Of a DNA stretch of 64,000 nucleotides, positions 49,231 through 60,305 are shown piece by piece; the first letter of the stretch is position 1; every line of letters begins with the position of its first letter. Source of the stretch: Lophium mytilinum (Eukaryota > Ascomycota > Dothideomycetes > Mytilinidiales > Mytilinidiaceae); NCBI GenBank assembly GCA_010093605.1, contig MU004181.1, positions 1,054,001 to 1,118,000 on the forward strand, read 5' to 3'. The notes under the pieces are model-generated. The model searched no databases and was not told the origin of the DNA. It worked only from the letters and a program-made list of their open reading frames with translations. Position numbers and translations under genes: made by a program.

Positions 49231-50944
49231 ATGGCGTCTATCTCACTCGGCGAGATCGCCTCAATCACTAAGAAAGCGGTCGAGATCATCAGCGCGCTTG
49301 CATCTGCGCCTGCGGATTTGCGGAAGGCACAAGTAAAGGTATGTACTATCACTTTCTCGATCTTCTTAAGCACCTCTTCTCTCAAATCGCCCATCTATCC
49401 ACCGCTTCCGCCCTATGCCTATCCTCCCACCCTCCCATTCCAGACCCATCTATCTATCCACCTCCCCCTTCCCCTTCTTCTCTCCTCCTCCTAACCACCC
49501 CCCAGGTCTCCGCCCTAAAAATCTACCTCTCCGCCATCTCCCGGGAGCGCCACAACCCCGCCTCCACCCTCAACAAAAGCGCCTCCATCCGGCGCGACGC
49601 CGAGCTCCTCCTCGGCTTCTGCATGGCCCAGCTGGAATGCGTGCACGCCATCAGCCGCAAGTACGCCGGCAAGGGCGCCAGCATGGACCTATGGACGCGC
49701 ACGAAGTGGATTGCGGGGGACCGGCAGGCGTGGGCGGAAGCACTCAGCGAGCTAGAAGAACTACGAGTTGAGCTGCGGGAGTATGTTAGGGATGTGAGTG
49801 CGGCTTTTCCTACCTACCCTCCCTGTTTACTCGTTTCTGGTTCTGAGGGGGGATTGTGGGTGTCTTGGTTTGTCCCACCCGGCTGATTACAGGGTGACAG
49901 GTGTGTATTGGGGTTATTGGGGTGAACGCGGTCGAGGCTGCGTTGGATGAGACGGACGATGAGGAGAAGGCGGTTAGTACGGCGATTGCGAAGAAAAACC
50001 GGAAGCATCCCGGGCGCGCTGTGTCGGCGGAGGAGCGCGCCGAGTTGGTGCAGTTCGCGAAGACTGTCACCGCGCAGCGCAAACCCGCCCCCAATCCCAC
50101 ACCCAACAACAACAGTGGTGGTGGTGGCGGTGGTGGCTCATCCGCAAAGCCAAAACCGAGACCCGCCGCCAGTGCGCCGCGGCTGGAGTGCTGGGTCCTC
50201 CGCACGAGATCCTCGCCGACGGGCGTGACGAAGACGTGGAAGCAGGAGAAGCGCGCGCAGTGCACGTTGCGGCAGACGGCGAAGGAGCTGCGGGAGGCGG
50301 CGAGCGCGAAGACGATTACGACGGGGAGCGATGAGGCGGTGGTGACGTTGCTGAAGGCGAAGAATGCAGGGGAGAAGGGGGCGGAGAAGGCGAGGTGGGT
50401 GTTTGTGGTGGGGAGGGTGATGCAGAGGGGGTTTGTGGGGTTTGGGCTTGCGGCGACGGAGACGGTGATGGTGGTTTTGAGGAGGGAGGTGGCGAAGGGG
50501 AAGGGGGGGAAGGGGAAGGATGCGAAGGGGAAGGATGCGAAGGGGAAGGAGAAAGATACGAAAGGAAAGGAAGCTAAGCAGAAAGATGCCAAGGAGAAAG
50601 ATACGAAAGAAAAGGTTACTAAAGACAAAGATGCCAAGCAGAAAGATCCTAAAGAGAAAGACGGAGACAAGAAAGGCAAAGACAAGGAGGAGAATAAGCC
50701 AAAAGCACCTCCTGCACCCAAGAAACCGCAAGCCGATTGCCGCTACGGCTCAGAGTGCACAGCACTAGACTGCAGGTACAAGCATCCGCAGCGCGGGCCA
50801 TGTCGGTACGGCGAGGATTGTTATAACGACAAGTGTGGTTTTGAGCACGGGGTGCGGCAGTGCAAGTTTAAGGTGTGTCGGAAGGCTGGGTGTACGTTCA
50901 AGCACCGGGCGGGGCAGAGGGGGAAAGTCAAGGATTCGACGTGA
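49231..50944 (+). CDS. CCCH zinc-finger protein with Lys/Asp repeat tract
   Basis: Exons 49231-49338, 49506-49793 and 49901-50944, all phase 0, give 479 residues. Residues 1-140 are helical (MASISLGEIASITKKAVEII, then KIYLSAISRERHNP) and resemble the N-terminal part of fungal NACHT/ankyrin-associated or STAND-type N-domains, without a clear family match. A Gly/Asn linker follows (about 195-215). A highly charged tract at about 330-400 is built of 5-6-residue GKDAK/EKDTK-type repeats. The C-terminus has three compact CCCH-like fingers: CRYGSECTALDCRYKH, CRYGEDCYNDKCGFEH and CKFKVCRKAGCTFKH, of the Nab2/ZC3H14-like type. It is probably RNA-binding. The DNA of the charged tract is purine-rich and repetitive, so copy number may vary between strains. 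Confidence 0.82.
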
Positions 50945-51338
50945 CGTCGTTCGAAAATCAGAGGGAAGTTGGTTGTACTCTTTACAAGTATTTAGGAATT
51001 CAGAGTAGACAGTTATTTTCTTATAGCGTTTCTTTATAAAGGGAGGTTCTATCGAATGGATATGGTATGGTCTGTGCGCCTTTACTAGTCTATAAAGGGT
51101 TGGAAATACTTGAGATACCCTAGCAACATATCGGCTTTTCTGATGCCTGCATCTTTGAATGCTGGGTGGTTCCCCGTAAGGTGATGTGAGGATGCGTATA
51201 GACACAAAGCTTCTGTCCATTCATATCAGTGGTAGGCATAGCACCACATAGCTGTGACTAACAAGATCACAGCCGATCCTGACTCTCCGCCTCCCATAGA
51301 TGGTCGGGGAATGATCCGTTCCCGTCAACTATATTTTT
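50945..51338. other. Convergent intergenic region
   Basis: This lies between the CCCH gene stop and the end of the lectin pseudogene. Nothing is recognised. Confidence 0.4.
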
Positions 51339-52500
51339 TCATCGAGTAAGTCTTGGCGGCGACCAAAGATGTTGAACGCAGAATGTGGTATGAAGCTTCA
51401 GTTTCGTGTTGCCCACGTCTTCGGCTGCGACCGCAGGGCTGTAAGACAGTCCAACACCCACCACAGGCGTATTTTCTGGAGTGTCCCCAAATAGGAGCGA
51501 CCACAATTGGCCATTCGAGCCCCAACCGTAGTGAAAGATACGAATCTTGCCATCGACAACTGCTGCAGTTGGAGACGCACTCATGCCAACGCTGGGGATC
51601 TTTTGTGACGCTGTACAACTATTCCCGTCGCACACAACGTAGTTCAGCTCGCCGTTCTGATTTGGCCTTTGGAAGAAGCAGTGCAGTTTGTCGTTCCAGA
51701 CCACCGCCGTCGAGCTTTCCGACATGATGGACTCATCGCGGACCAGCCGGTCGCCGGACCAGCTTGATGCGTCGTAGGTGTTGTACTACAGCTTGCCTTT
51801 TTCACTTGCGCCTTGATGCAAGCAGTAGAGTCTGTCTCTATACACGGCAGCCGTCGGACTCGAAACCAACCATGTGTTGTCGGGATTACTGGCCCAGCTC
51901 TAGTTCTGGCCGTCAAACGTCGTGAACCATAGTTGTCCAGCATCTTTTCCTTGGTATGAGCAGTAAAGCTTGTCCTCGAATTCCACCACTGCAGGTCGAG
52001 CTTTCGCGCGAAGATTATTGCCGCTAGGTTCTCGGATCTGGTGGTCTCCCTCCTAGTTGTTGCCGTTGAACGTGTTGTACCCGAGATAGAAGTAGCACAG
52101 CGGCCACCATCATCGGACGTATACACGCCGTAGTAGTTCTTTTTGGCCATTGCAGCATTCTCAAAGTCAATGTTGATCTGACCGAACGTGCCGATCTTGA
52201 ACCAAATAGCACCTTTCACAGGTCCGCCGGAGCCTGGATCATTCATTGCAACCCAGCCAGTACTCCTCCTTACTGGAACGGTTGTCGGGAGTAGTCGCTC
52301 CAGCCACATCTTTCAATAATCGCGGAATACAGATTGGCCATTAAGTAGCTCGTCGTAAGTAGCGTTGCGAAAGAAGAAAGCAATATGACGGTCACCGGGG
52401 TGCTCGCTAGTAGTCGGAGAGTTTCCGTTCCATCTCCTACTACGGTGCCGAGTCCGTAGAAGAAATCACTACCGACTCCTATGGCCTGTTCATTCACCAT
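51339..52500 (-). pseudogene. RIP-damaged lectin-like (beta-propeller) pseudogene
   Basis: The locus reads leftwards from an ATG at 52500. The N-terminal part (MVNEQAIGVGSDFFYGLGT) is followed by a domain with IWFKIGTFGQINIDFENAA. Several propeller-type repeats resembling fucose-specific lectins then follow (STAVVWNDKLHCFF, SPTAAVVDGKIRIFH). The frame changes near 52300 and again near 52100. In the repeat part it meets three TAG codons at 52053-52055, 51900-51902 and 51786-51788. Each lies where the other repeat copies carry Trp, so each fits a TGG-to-TAG change, i.e. TpG to TpA, the RIP direction. The last segment (51725-51339) is open. No intron set restores one frame. It is described as a broken gene; no function is claimed. 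Confidence 0.75.
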
Positions 52501-53433
52501 TTTGGTTCGGAAGGATTGGGGGTTCTAGGGGTGGGCTTGGCGGAAGTTCAATAATAAGGAAACTCAACGAGTAGGCCGCAGAGAGGAGTTGACCTAGGAA
52601 TGTCAGCTTACAGTCTATAACAAAAACCTCGTGCAAGGGCTCTTATACTTGATGTGAACTCAGCTCTCTAGCCTTGTCTTGTCACAAGACATAACTCAAG
52701 TGGTGCCTTTGAGACATGTCTGATTTTCAGTTCGGCTCCAAGCAGATAGCTGAGCTTGAAGAAGGCTAGATGATAGGCCTGCGAGAAGAATTGTGCCGGC
52801 AGCTTGTCCAGCTCGATTGCATCTTGACCTCCTTGAAGCGGGTCCAAGACTAACAACGATCACGAAAAGGCTCCTGATAAGCTCGGATAGTCGCTAGCAC
52901 TGGAAGAAGACGCATCTTGCAGCATCAAGACCTATCCCATATTCAGCTCGATTGTGTCTTAATCTACTTAGGGCGGGTCTCAGACCAACGGAAGTAAGGA
53001 ACAATCTCCTCAAACGCTCCATTAGTTGCTAGCAATGCAAGAAGATGCGACTTACAGAACTAATGAAGTGGAGGCTTGTCTCAAGTTCCGTTTGATTAGT
53101 TTTAGAGCAGCCTAGTGTTGCTATGCTGCTGCTAAAAATCATCTACCGAGCTTAGACTAGGGCGCTTCCCCGCAACAGCCCTCTCAGGAGTTACCGAGAG
53201 TTCGAAATGCTGGAGATTACGGATTGGTATTACGCACTGGGATTCGCGGATGCTAGAGTGGATGTGACAGGGTGACTATGAATGCAACATTGGCTAGAGA
53301 CTTATCGCGAACGAGCCCCACGCAACCTAGAAAGAAAAGCGAATCAGCCCGAAAATCGCTCCCTTCAAAATCAAGAGACTTCTCATTCCCAAGACCGTGG
53401 TCATCAACATGCTTTCCCCGTGTCTCCTAGCCC
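52501..53433. other. Intergenic with a decayed direct repeat
   Basis: This is about 0.9 kb upstream of the lectin pseudogene and downstream of the CorA-like gene. It contains two related 114-bp copies (listed separately) and no supported gene. Confidence 0.45.
52809..53057 (+). repeat. Two diverged 114-bp direct repeats
   Basis: Copy 1 is 52809-52922 and copy 2 is 52944-53057. Both begin CAGCTCGATTG and share TTGCTAGCA/TCGCTAGCA and a GAAGA-GC-end block in the same order and at the same spacing. Many differences are transitions. The offset is 135 bp. The repeat is not recognised. Confidence 0.6.
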
Positions 53434-53518
53434 CCAGGGTTGCCGTCACAAAAAGTGAGACTCTGGAGCACCGTGCGCCCCGCTAAGTAGAGCTCACTTT
53501 TCGTGACGGTAGCCCTGG
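53434..53518. repeat. Imperfect inverted repeat across the CorA-like stop codon
   Basis: The 26-bp arms are 53434-53459 and 53493-53518, with a 33-nt loop. They match as reverse complements at about 23 of 26 positions (left arm reads CCAGGGTTGCCGTCACAAAA then AGTGAG). The right arm contains the last codons and stop of the CorA-like gene, so the transcript end can fold into a hairpin. Confidence 0.7.
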
Positions 53519-56500
53519 CCCCTCTCTGGATCGGAGCGGTGGTGGGTGAGCCTCTTTGGTCGTAGTGCGCGCATGTTGAAGAGCTCTTTCACTCGGTGGT
53601 GTAATTTGCCTGAGGAAGCCTGCTTGCCCGAACGCTGCTGGCCTGAGGCACTAACACTTTCCGCCTTTGCACCCTCAGCGGCCTTTGTAGGGATATAATA
53701 CGAAACACCCTCAAGCCTAATGTTTCTCCAAACAGTAAGCCCCGGTCGAAACGCCAGAGCAATAACGAGGATGATGAAAGCGGTGATTGCCGTAATAATC
53801 ATGCCAATCAGGGTCTTTTTTACAGGAGCAGCACTCATGCTGAAGATGCCGGTAGCAAAACCTAGTGGAAGGAATATTACAGTTACGTAGGTGAAGAAGC
53901 GGACATTCTCTGCGCTTTGGTAGCTCAACTCGTCTCTTGTAGAACTAGACATGCGGTCAAGTAATAGTCTTATCGACCGTATGTCGGCAAGACAGTGCTC
54001 TAGATCCCGGATTCTCTGATTGTTGGACGCGGTAAGCTTGGCAATAACTGACCGGTATTTCCTCTCGTCGTCCCTCGTCCATCTGGGCCGTTCAAGCTGA
54101 CGCTCGCTATCTCGATTTCTCCATAATCCAATGTTCTCTAAATTTTCCTTCAAATCTTCCTCCATGACTTGCAGAGTATATTGGAAAGCTGGCCACTTTT
54201 TTCGGAAGACCGAGTAGTCGTCCGTATTCATGGGAACCGACAGCAAAGTGTGCAACACTAGGAGGGTGTTCGACGTGTTCGTGTTGGCAGCTGTTTTGGC
54301 ACGTGGAAAGAGGCGGCTGAGTCGTTTACCCGTCTCCTTAAACATTTCATTATACCGCTTCTCGATCTTTTGGAGCATAAGGTCGAACAACAGAAGCTCT
54401 AATACCTTACGCTGGCGCCACGGCTCTTTGTCTCTCTCAAAGTGAGACAGAGTGCCCCTAGGTTTGATTAGGTCGTTGAAGCGCGCTAGCAGGTCATCTC
54501 TTTTGGCTGCGCTGAAGAATTGAGCCCGCTGGGAGTCTTCCTTTGGCTCATGTTCAAGAACGTGACAAGTCCAGTAGCGATCGAAAAAGTCCCCAACAAA
54601 TCGAAAACCCGTGCCCGCTCTCCTCATCACCATGTCGCCTCCCAGGAATTTAAGGTCGCCCTCCTTCTCGCCTTCCTCTACTTTGAAGACTTGATAAGAG
54701 GATAAATGCAATTCAGTTCTCCAAAGGTTCGAAGTTGCTATCACTTCGTCGAAGAAGTGTTTTTTTTTGCGATCGTGCTTGTAGAAAAATTGCTTTAGGC
54801 ATTCCCGTTCCCCTTTCGGAGATGCAAGATTACAGCATAGCATTTTCGTATCGCGATTAGGATTAGGTAGCCAGATGAACCTTTTCTTAGCGTGCTGTGC
54901 CGTTCTAGGAGGTTTTAACACGTCGTAGATGCTCTGGTTGCACGAGACTTCGAATGCGTTCTCTTGTGGTTGATAGCGGCCTGTTCCGGCTGACTTCGGA
55001 ACATCGACGATTACGCCTCTCAGCATTGTGTCTTTGTGATCAAATTCCTCACACAAGCCAGAGTTGGAGTCCAGAAATTCGGGATAGTCGTACAGCCATT
55101 CATCTGACAGCTCAAATATGCTTTTTTCATCAATGAGATTGTTGAATGGTAATGACTTCCTCATCTCCGAGGTCTGCAATGCTTTCCGCGTATTGGCCAG
55201 CAATGGTTGTTCAGCCGTAGAATTGACCATATTCGCTTTCTTCGGTACCTCCACCAAGGTCTGCAATGCTTTCGGCGTATTGGTCTGTAATGGTTGTCCA
55301 GCCGTAGAATTCACCATATTCGCTTTCTTGGGTGCCTTCTCCACATTCGCTCTGCATTCCCAAAGAGTGCAGGGCACTTCAAAGCTCACCCGCCAGTGAA
55401 AGTCTGTCCAGCCAAAGTCGGGTTCTTGACTGCCTTGTTTAAGATTGCCTGGGAACAGTCCGTTCCGCCAGGAGCTTTGAAGCAAAATGTCTTTTGCGTA
55501 GGTGAGCATCTTGGGTGGAGACCTGGTGTTGATTTGATGGCCATTGCTTGCCATCATCATCGCTAATCCGTATTGTAAGGGATTCTCCCATGCCAAATCT
55601 TCATTATCTTTATGGAACCTCTGCGAATCGTTCGTAGCCATCCACATGGTGTCCAAATTGTCAAAAAATGGTGTCTTTGTCGTATAGAACAATGCAGTGT
55701 CCGTGGAATGGAAGAGAAACCTGCTTGCGGATGCTGAGCGGGAAACAGCAATCATCCTCCGCCTCGATACGTTGTTTTCTGTGGTGAACCGTTTTATCAC
55801 CTTTGATTTGAAGTCTGCCGAGTGGTAGCTTTGTTGCAGTAAGCTCTCTTGTGCATGAGGATCAGAGTGTCTATTACGCGGCGGTAGCTTCATTCTGTGA
55901 CTTTTTCCTGTTCTGAGATCCAGAATGCCAAGACTCTCGATAGATAGGAGCGCTCTCCATATCCATACGTGGTCTTCCAAGCGGTATTTCTTCTGTCTTC
56001 GGTGTGATTTGCTCGACGGGCGAGGAATTGCATAAAATCCTCGTTTGTTCTCTAGATCGAGTGCCTCTACCCAATCATGGACACTGCGTCGCAATGACTT
56101 CCGTGGATTTTTGAAAAGTCCCTTGATCTCCTCATCCTCAGTCTTCATTGCGAAATCCGCGAATTTGATGATGTTCAATGGCCAGTCCGATAATGATTTT
56201 AGGCTTAGAACGTCTTTTGAGAACTCATGTGGTATCTTTGCACCTGTAGCCCAATGATTTGCTCCGAGAAGTCCATCCATGTCCTTGGCCTTCCCTTCTT
56301 CCCAAGTCCCAAGCATAATTTCCCTCTGCTCGGTCCAAGTCAGGTGGGCTCGACATGTATCCTTGATTCTACCTAGTAGCGAGACCAAGAACGCCCTTTC
56401 ACAAGCCGATCTCTTGACTTTACGACAGTTACAATTAGCGAGGTCATGTTCCTGCTGAGAACTGTTTTGCTCCTGCTGAGTCTGGAGCTTTTCTTCGAGG

Positions 56501-57904
56501 CACTCAAACATCGAAAGCAAGAACTGGAAAGCAAAGCTAGTGCTTGTCAGTTGAGAAATTACATTCCTTGTGAGGGAATTTAACTCACAAACTAGCTGAT
56601 GTAACGATCCGATGTCCCGAGATATCTCCACAGGTCAAGACAACATCCGAACCTACAGGGATACTACAAACGGAAAGTATGTGCTCCAGGTTACGTCCCA
56701 GGGTGAAGTTCAACTGAGGATTGGATGAGACTTCCAGTTTTGTGAAGGAAGGTGTTGCAAATGCTTTGTACGCGTTTGCAAGGTCTGACTCCGAGATCAG
56801 AGGAACATTCTGTTGACTTTCGTTTTGCAATAGCACTAGCTTGAAGGCTAGTGTTACTTGAACTGGTTTGTAAGGCTGAACTAGATGCCCAGGATTTTCA
56901 CATCTTGTCTGATACCAATCATCCGCGTAGTACTCGAAGTCTTGGGCTTGACCGTTCACAAAAAGCGCCATTACCAAGGCAACGGTGTAACTCTCCTTAA
57001 CGTTCTTATGGAAAAGAACGAGGTTGTGACCATTTGCGATGAGAGAATGTGAGTACTGAAGGGATTCTGACTTGTCTTCCTGGTTGAACTGATTCCGTTC
57101 CTCGACAAAGTCCAACCCCCGTATCAGAAGATTCGCTGAGAACAACAAAGTTGACGGTATTGTGACGGACTTTGTCGTCGTCTCATAATGGCATTGTTGG
57201 AAAACGATATCCTGGAAAATGACATGTTGCGCGGCCACGGAGAAATGGGGGTGATTGATAGGCTGAGCGGTGAACAATGGCCAACGATTGTGAATGAATT
57301 CCATAGCAGGCATCATTTCGATAGCCTCCTGTAACTCCACTGGGATTTCTTCACTGAAATAGTGGGTGATAGCTTCATCGTTGTGTGTGGAGACGTCCAT
57401 GAGCTTTTTCGCCCGACCTTGGACGTCGGACGGCTGTGGTACACTGGGGAGGTCCACGCAGACGAATCCTGATTGGCCAACTCCTAGATACCGCGTGATC
57501 TGTATGAGATCGCCGTATGCGCTAGTACTCGCCGTTGTTCCTCTATCGCCAAAAGATGCATATGTGGCTGCGTTTCTAGTCTTTTGATTTGCTTGTGGAG
57601 GGGGTGAGCAGCGTTCGTCCTCTCTTGGGTTATCTGCGAGCAGCATCGTGAGAATTGAACACATGATTTGGTGAGAGGTCTGACCTATTATGAACTGCCG
57701 GAAGTCCACTTCCCTCACTACATTCTCACTCGCCTCTCTTCGATGCCTTTCTGCTCCAGCCCTATCTGCTTCCCTCCTTTCTAGTTCGTCCCCTTCAGAA
57801 CTTTCGGCTACAGTATGAGGCTCTTGTAGAACTTCTTGAATTGCTGTTGGTCGGTCTTCCGAACCTCGAGAGGTTTGCGTTGGAACATGGGCGCTTTCGG
57901 CCAT
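53494..57904 (-). CDS. Large CorA-like (Mg2+ transporter-like) membrane protein
   Basis: Exon 1 is 57904-56589 and exon 2 is 56536-53494. The 52-bp intron (GTGAGT/CACTAG) joins SASF to FAFQFLLSMFE, giving 1452 residues. The N-terminal roughly 440 residues have no recognised domain. The middle is rich in charged residues. A helical stalk (LEHCLADIRSIRLLLDRMSSSTRDELSYQSAEN) precedes two C-terminal membrane spans at about 1315-1337 and 1345-1367. This is the fungal CorA-like layout. The canonical GMN signature is replaced by GIFSMS, so Mg2+ transport is uncertain. A tandem duplication of about 28 residues (KANMVNSTAGQPL and KANMVNSTAEQPL) lies in the middle (DNA about 55165-55340). The start at 57904 (MAESAHV) is preferred; upstream in-frame sequence lacks another ATG that I would favour. 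The gene is divergent from 59427. Confidence 0.83.
55160..55340 (-). repeat. Intragenic tandem duplication of about 84 bp
   Basis: Two adjacent copies in the CorA-like coding sequence encode KANMVNSTA-G/E-QPL and continue to PKALQTLVEVP or RKALQTSEM. The unit is about 28 codons and keeps the frame. The DNA copies remain nearly identical, so the duplication is recent. Confidence 0.75.
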
Positions 57905-59426
57905 ATCTGGGAATGAGGTCGACTTGTGTAATTGTCGAATTGCACGAAGCTGGATTGCAACGAGTGAGTCTGCGACAAGGCTGAGTTGTGACAAGGCTGA
58001 AGTGCGACGAGGCCAGAACTGGGCAGGCCGGCGGGAGGGCTGAATGGTTTATAGAGCTCGAGGAGTCGGCTCATCATCAATGGCAGCATAGCAGGCTGCA
58101 AGCCTCAAACCAATTTCACTTGTGTGCATATCCATACTTACCACGCCTCAGCTCGATGCGATGCATATATGCCGCCAAGAGGCCGCCTAGCCTTGCTGAA
58201 GGAAATGCATGGCCGTCGGGTCTGAATCCTGTCCTATGAAGATCAGGTAAGAAGTGACTATCGCCGTTTGTTCAAAATCAGATGATTCCTGCCAAGAGAC
58301 GGGGATTACAAACTCTGCAAGTCCTAGGGTTGGAGGGTTGGAGGCTCGGGGCACATCCAGATTGAGGAATGACTGCATCTCTATACGTCCAAGGCATATG
58401 TGGAGACGTGGGTTTTCCTGGAACTTAACCGTTCAGCTGGCTTATACACGGGTGGCTTAATCGCAGCCAACAGCAACCTTGAAAAGACGGCAGCAGGCTT
58501 TCAACTCGTGGTGAGCATCGACGATGGATCTTCGCATAGCTTTATGGAAAGGATCCGCTGCTGTGCCGGCTTCTTATCGATCACGTCTTCGACTCTACAC
58601 AACCTCTCTGATGTTACGATACAATTCTTGCTTGTGTGAGATGCTTGTGAGGCTAAATGGAGAGATCCCTCGCAATGAAAGGAAAGAGGAACTACAAGAC
58701 GACTTGGCCTCGGAAAGGCTTTTGAGGAGATGAGGAAATTGGGAATACTCACAAACACAGTCCGTTCAGTCCAGTGGTGTTGCCTCTCAGGCCTCTGTAT
58801 GCAGGTTTTGCCCGTCGGCTTTCCCTTCTAGCTTTAGGGGCCAGAAGCTTGGGCCGCCTCCTCAACCCCCCCCCTGCCCCCTGACCCCTCTTTCGGGCCA
58901 ACTCGATACAAAGGTATCGCCAACACGTTTCTCGACGAACAGGAAAGAAAGGTAACAACCCCGGAATCTTCTCCTATGATCACGTCTAGGAGCGACTCCC
59001 TAATCACAAGAGACTTGTGCTGGGCGTTGCCGGTGAGCTTGATGGACCTCACCTACCTGGCGTCAAAGTGAGAAGATTCGGAAGGCTGTGCAAGGCATGA
59101 TACGAAGAAAAGGCGCAAGGCTGACTCTATATCTAATCTTTGCGCCCTAATAGCCCTCCAATCATGAGAGCTCTGTGTCTCCAAGTTACAGACCTCTTCA
59201 TGTAGTTCGCTGAGCTGGAAGGAGGCGCCCTAGGGCACAAGGCTGGAATTTCGAATGCGAGATTACGAGAAATGGATCACGGCAGTGGCGTGCGCGATAA
59301 ACAGCGTTCAGTATATACGTTCATGGACGCCTCTCTACGCATCGTCAATCTGAACGCCATATTCTCATCACAAATCGATCAGATTCCTACACGAACCTTC
59401 TCTTTACTCCAAATTCTCTGTCTAAT
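57905..59426. promoter_or_regulatory. Divergent region between CorA-like and tubby-like genes
   Basis: This is 1.5 kb between outward-facing starts. A C-rich run occurs near 58861-58890. The open frames are short and mutually overlapping. No gene is supported. Confidence 0.4.
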
Positions 59427-60305
59427 ATGGCTTCAGCCATCGAGCTTCAAGGCATGAACGACGGCCTCAAACGTCGCCACTCAACAAGAGCAAGCTCCAC
59501 AGCAACCGCCCTATCGACCTATACCACAGCCAGCTCGACCGCAGCCCGCCGACGGTCCACGCCCGCCATCAATCAGCAATATAACTCTTCAGAAGATGAG
59601 CCACCATCCTACTACAACACCCAACCCCAAGAGGCCCTCACTGCATCCCTCCCCAAAGATTCCCCCAGCTTCGCACCCACGCACACCTTCTGGGTCACCC
59701 CCAACGGCATGTTCACACGCTCAATCCCCGTGTACGACCTAACATCAGACATCTCCACCCCCTACACCGGCCTGTCCTCAGTCTACAAAGCGTCTGTCCA
59801 GACCGCTCTAAAAGATCACTCACAAACCCCATGCTACACGCTCACCCGCCAAAGCTGGTATGGCCAGCACTACAACATCACCGACGCCACTGGCGCATCC
59901 ATCGCCGACTGGCAGCACCCCTGGTCCTCCGGCGGCGCGGCCGTGCTCACGTTCCCCACTGATAGCACGCACAGCACGCACGCGGTGGCTGTGCGGGACA
60001 AGCGATGGTATCTGCACAATCAGACCTTTGTGCTGAACTCGGTGACATACGAGTGGCGGAACGACGGCATGTTTGTGTCGCAGGCTATGACGCTGTACAA
60101 GATGCTTGGCAGCCAGCGGGTCACGGTGGGCAAGTATACGTCGAAGTGGTGGTGGAGCTGGAGCGGGGGTGGGGGTACCCTTGTTGTAGATGCGAACGAG
60201 GTCGATGAGTTGGTTGCTGTGGTGAGTTTGGCGGTGGTGTTGAAGAAGAAGCGTCAAAGAGCTGCCGAGCGTAGAGTGAGTGGAGGCGGAGGAGGTGGAT
60301 GTTAG
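59427..60305 (+). CDS. Tubby C-terminal-like / LURP-one-like protein
   Basis: A single exon encodes 292 residues. The first 80 are disordered, rich in Ser, Thr and Ala (STRASSTATALSTYTTASS). From about 85 a beta-rich domain begins FAPTHTFWVTPNGMFTRSIPVYDL and continues TLTRQSWYGQHYNITDATG and KRWYLHNQTFVLNSVTYEWR. This pattern is typical of the fungal tubby C-terminal-like (LURP-one-related) fold, a possible phospholipid or ligand-binding scaffold. A hydrophobic segment near the end (ELVAVVSLAVVL) is followed by KKKRQRAAERR and a Gly run. Function is unknown. The start is the first ATG after an upstream in-frame stop. Confidence 0.8.
   Translation: MASAIELQGMNDGLKRRHSTRASSTATALSTYTTASSTAARRRSTPAINQQYNSSEDEPPSYYNTQPQEALTASLPKDSPSFAPTHTFWVTPNGMFTRSIPVYDLTSDISTPYTGLSSVYKASVQTALKDHSQTPCYTLTRQSWYGQHYNITDATGASIADWQHPWSSGGAAVLTFPTDSTHSTHAVAVRDKRWYLHNQTFVLNSVTYEWRNDGMFVSQAMTLYKMLGSQRVTVGKYTSKWWWSWSGGGGTLVVDANEVDELVAVVSLAVVLKKKRQRAAERRVSGGGGGGC

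Noticed and set aside
49810-50721. Long minus-strand open frame (about 303 codons) opposite the CCCH gene
   Set aside because: It mirrors the repetitive purine-rich coding strand and encodes monotonous Phe/Ser/Leu runs. The plus strand has clear zinc fingers.
56537-56588. Two separate genes instead of one CorA-like gene
   Set aside because: A 52-bp GT-AG intron joins the frames in phase, and the upstream frame runs to the donor without its own plausible end. One gene is more economical.
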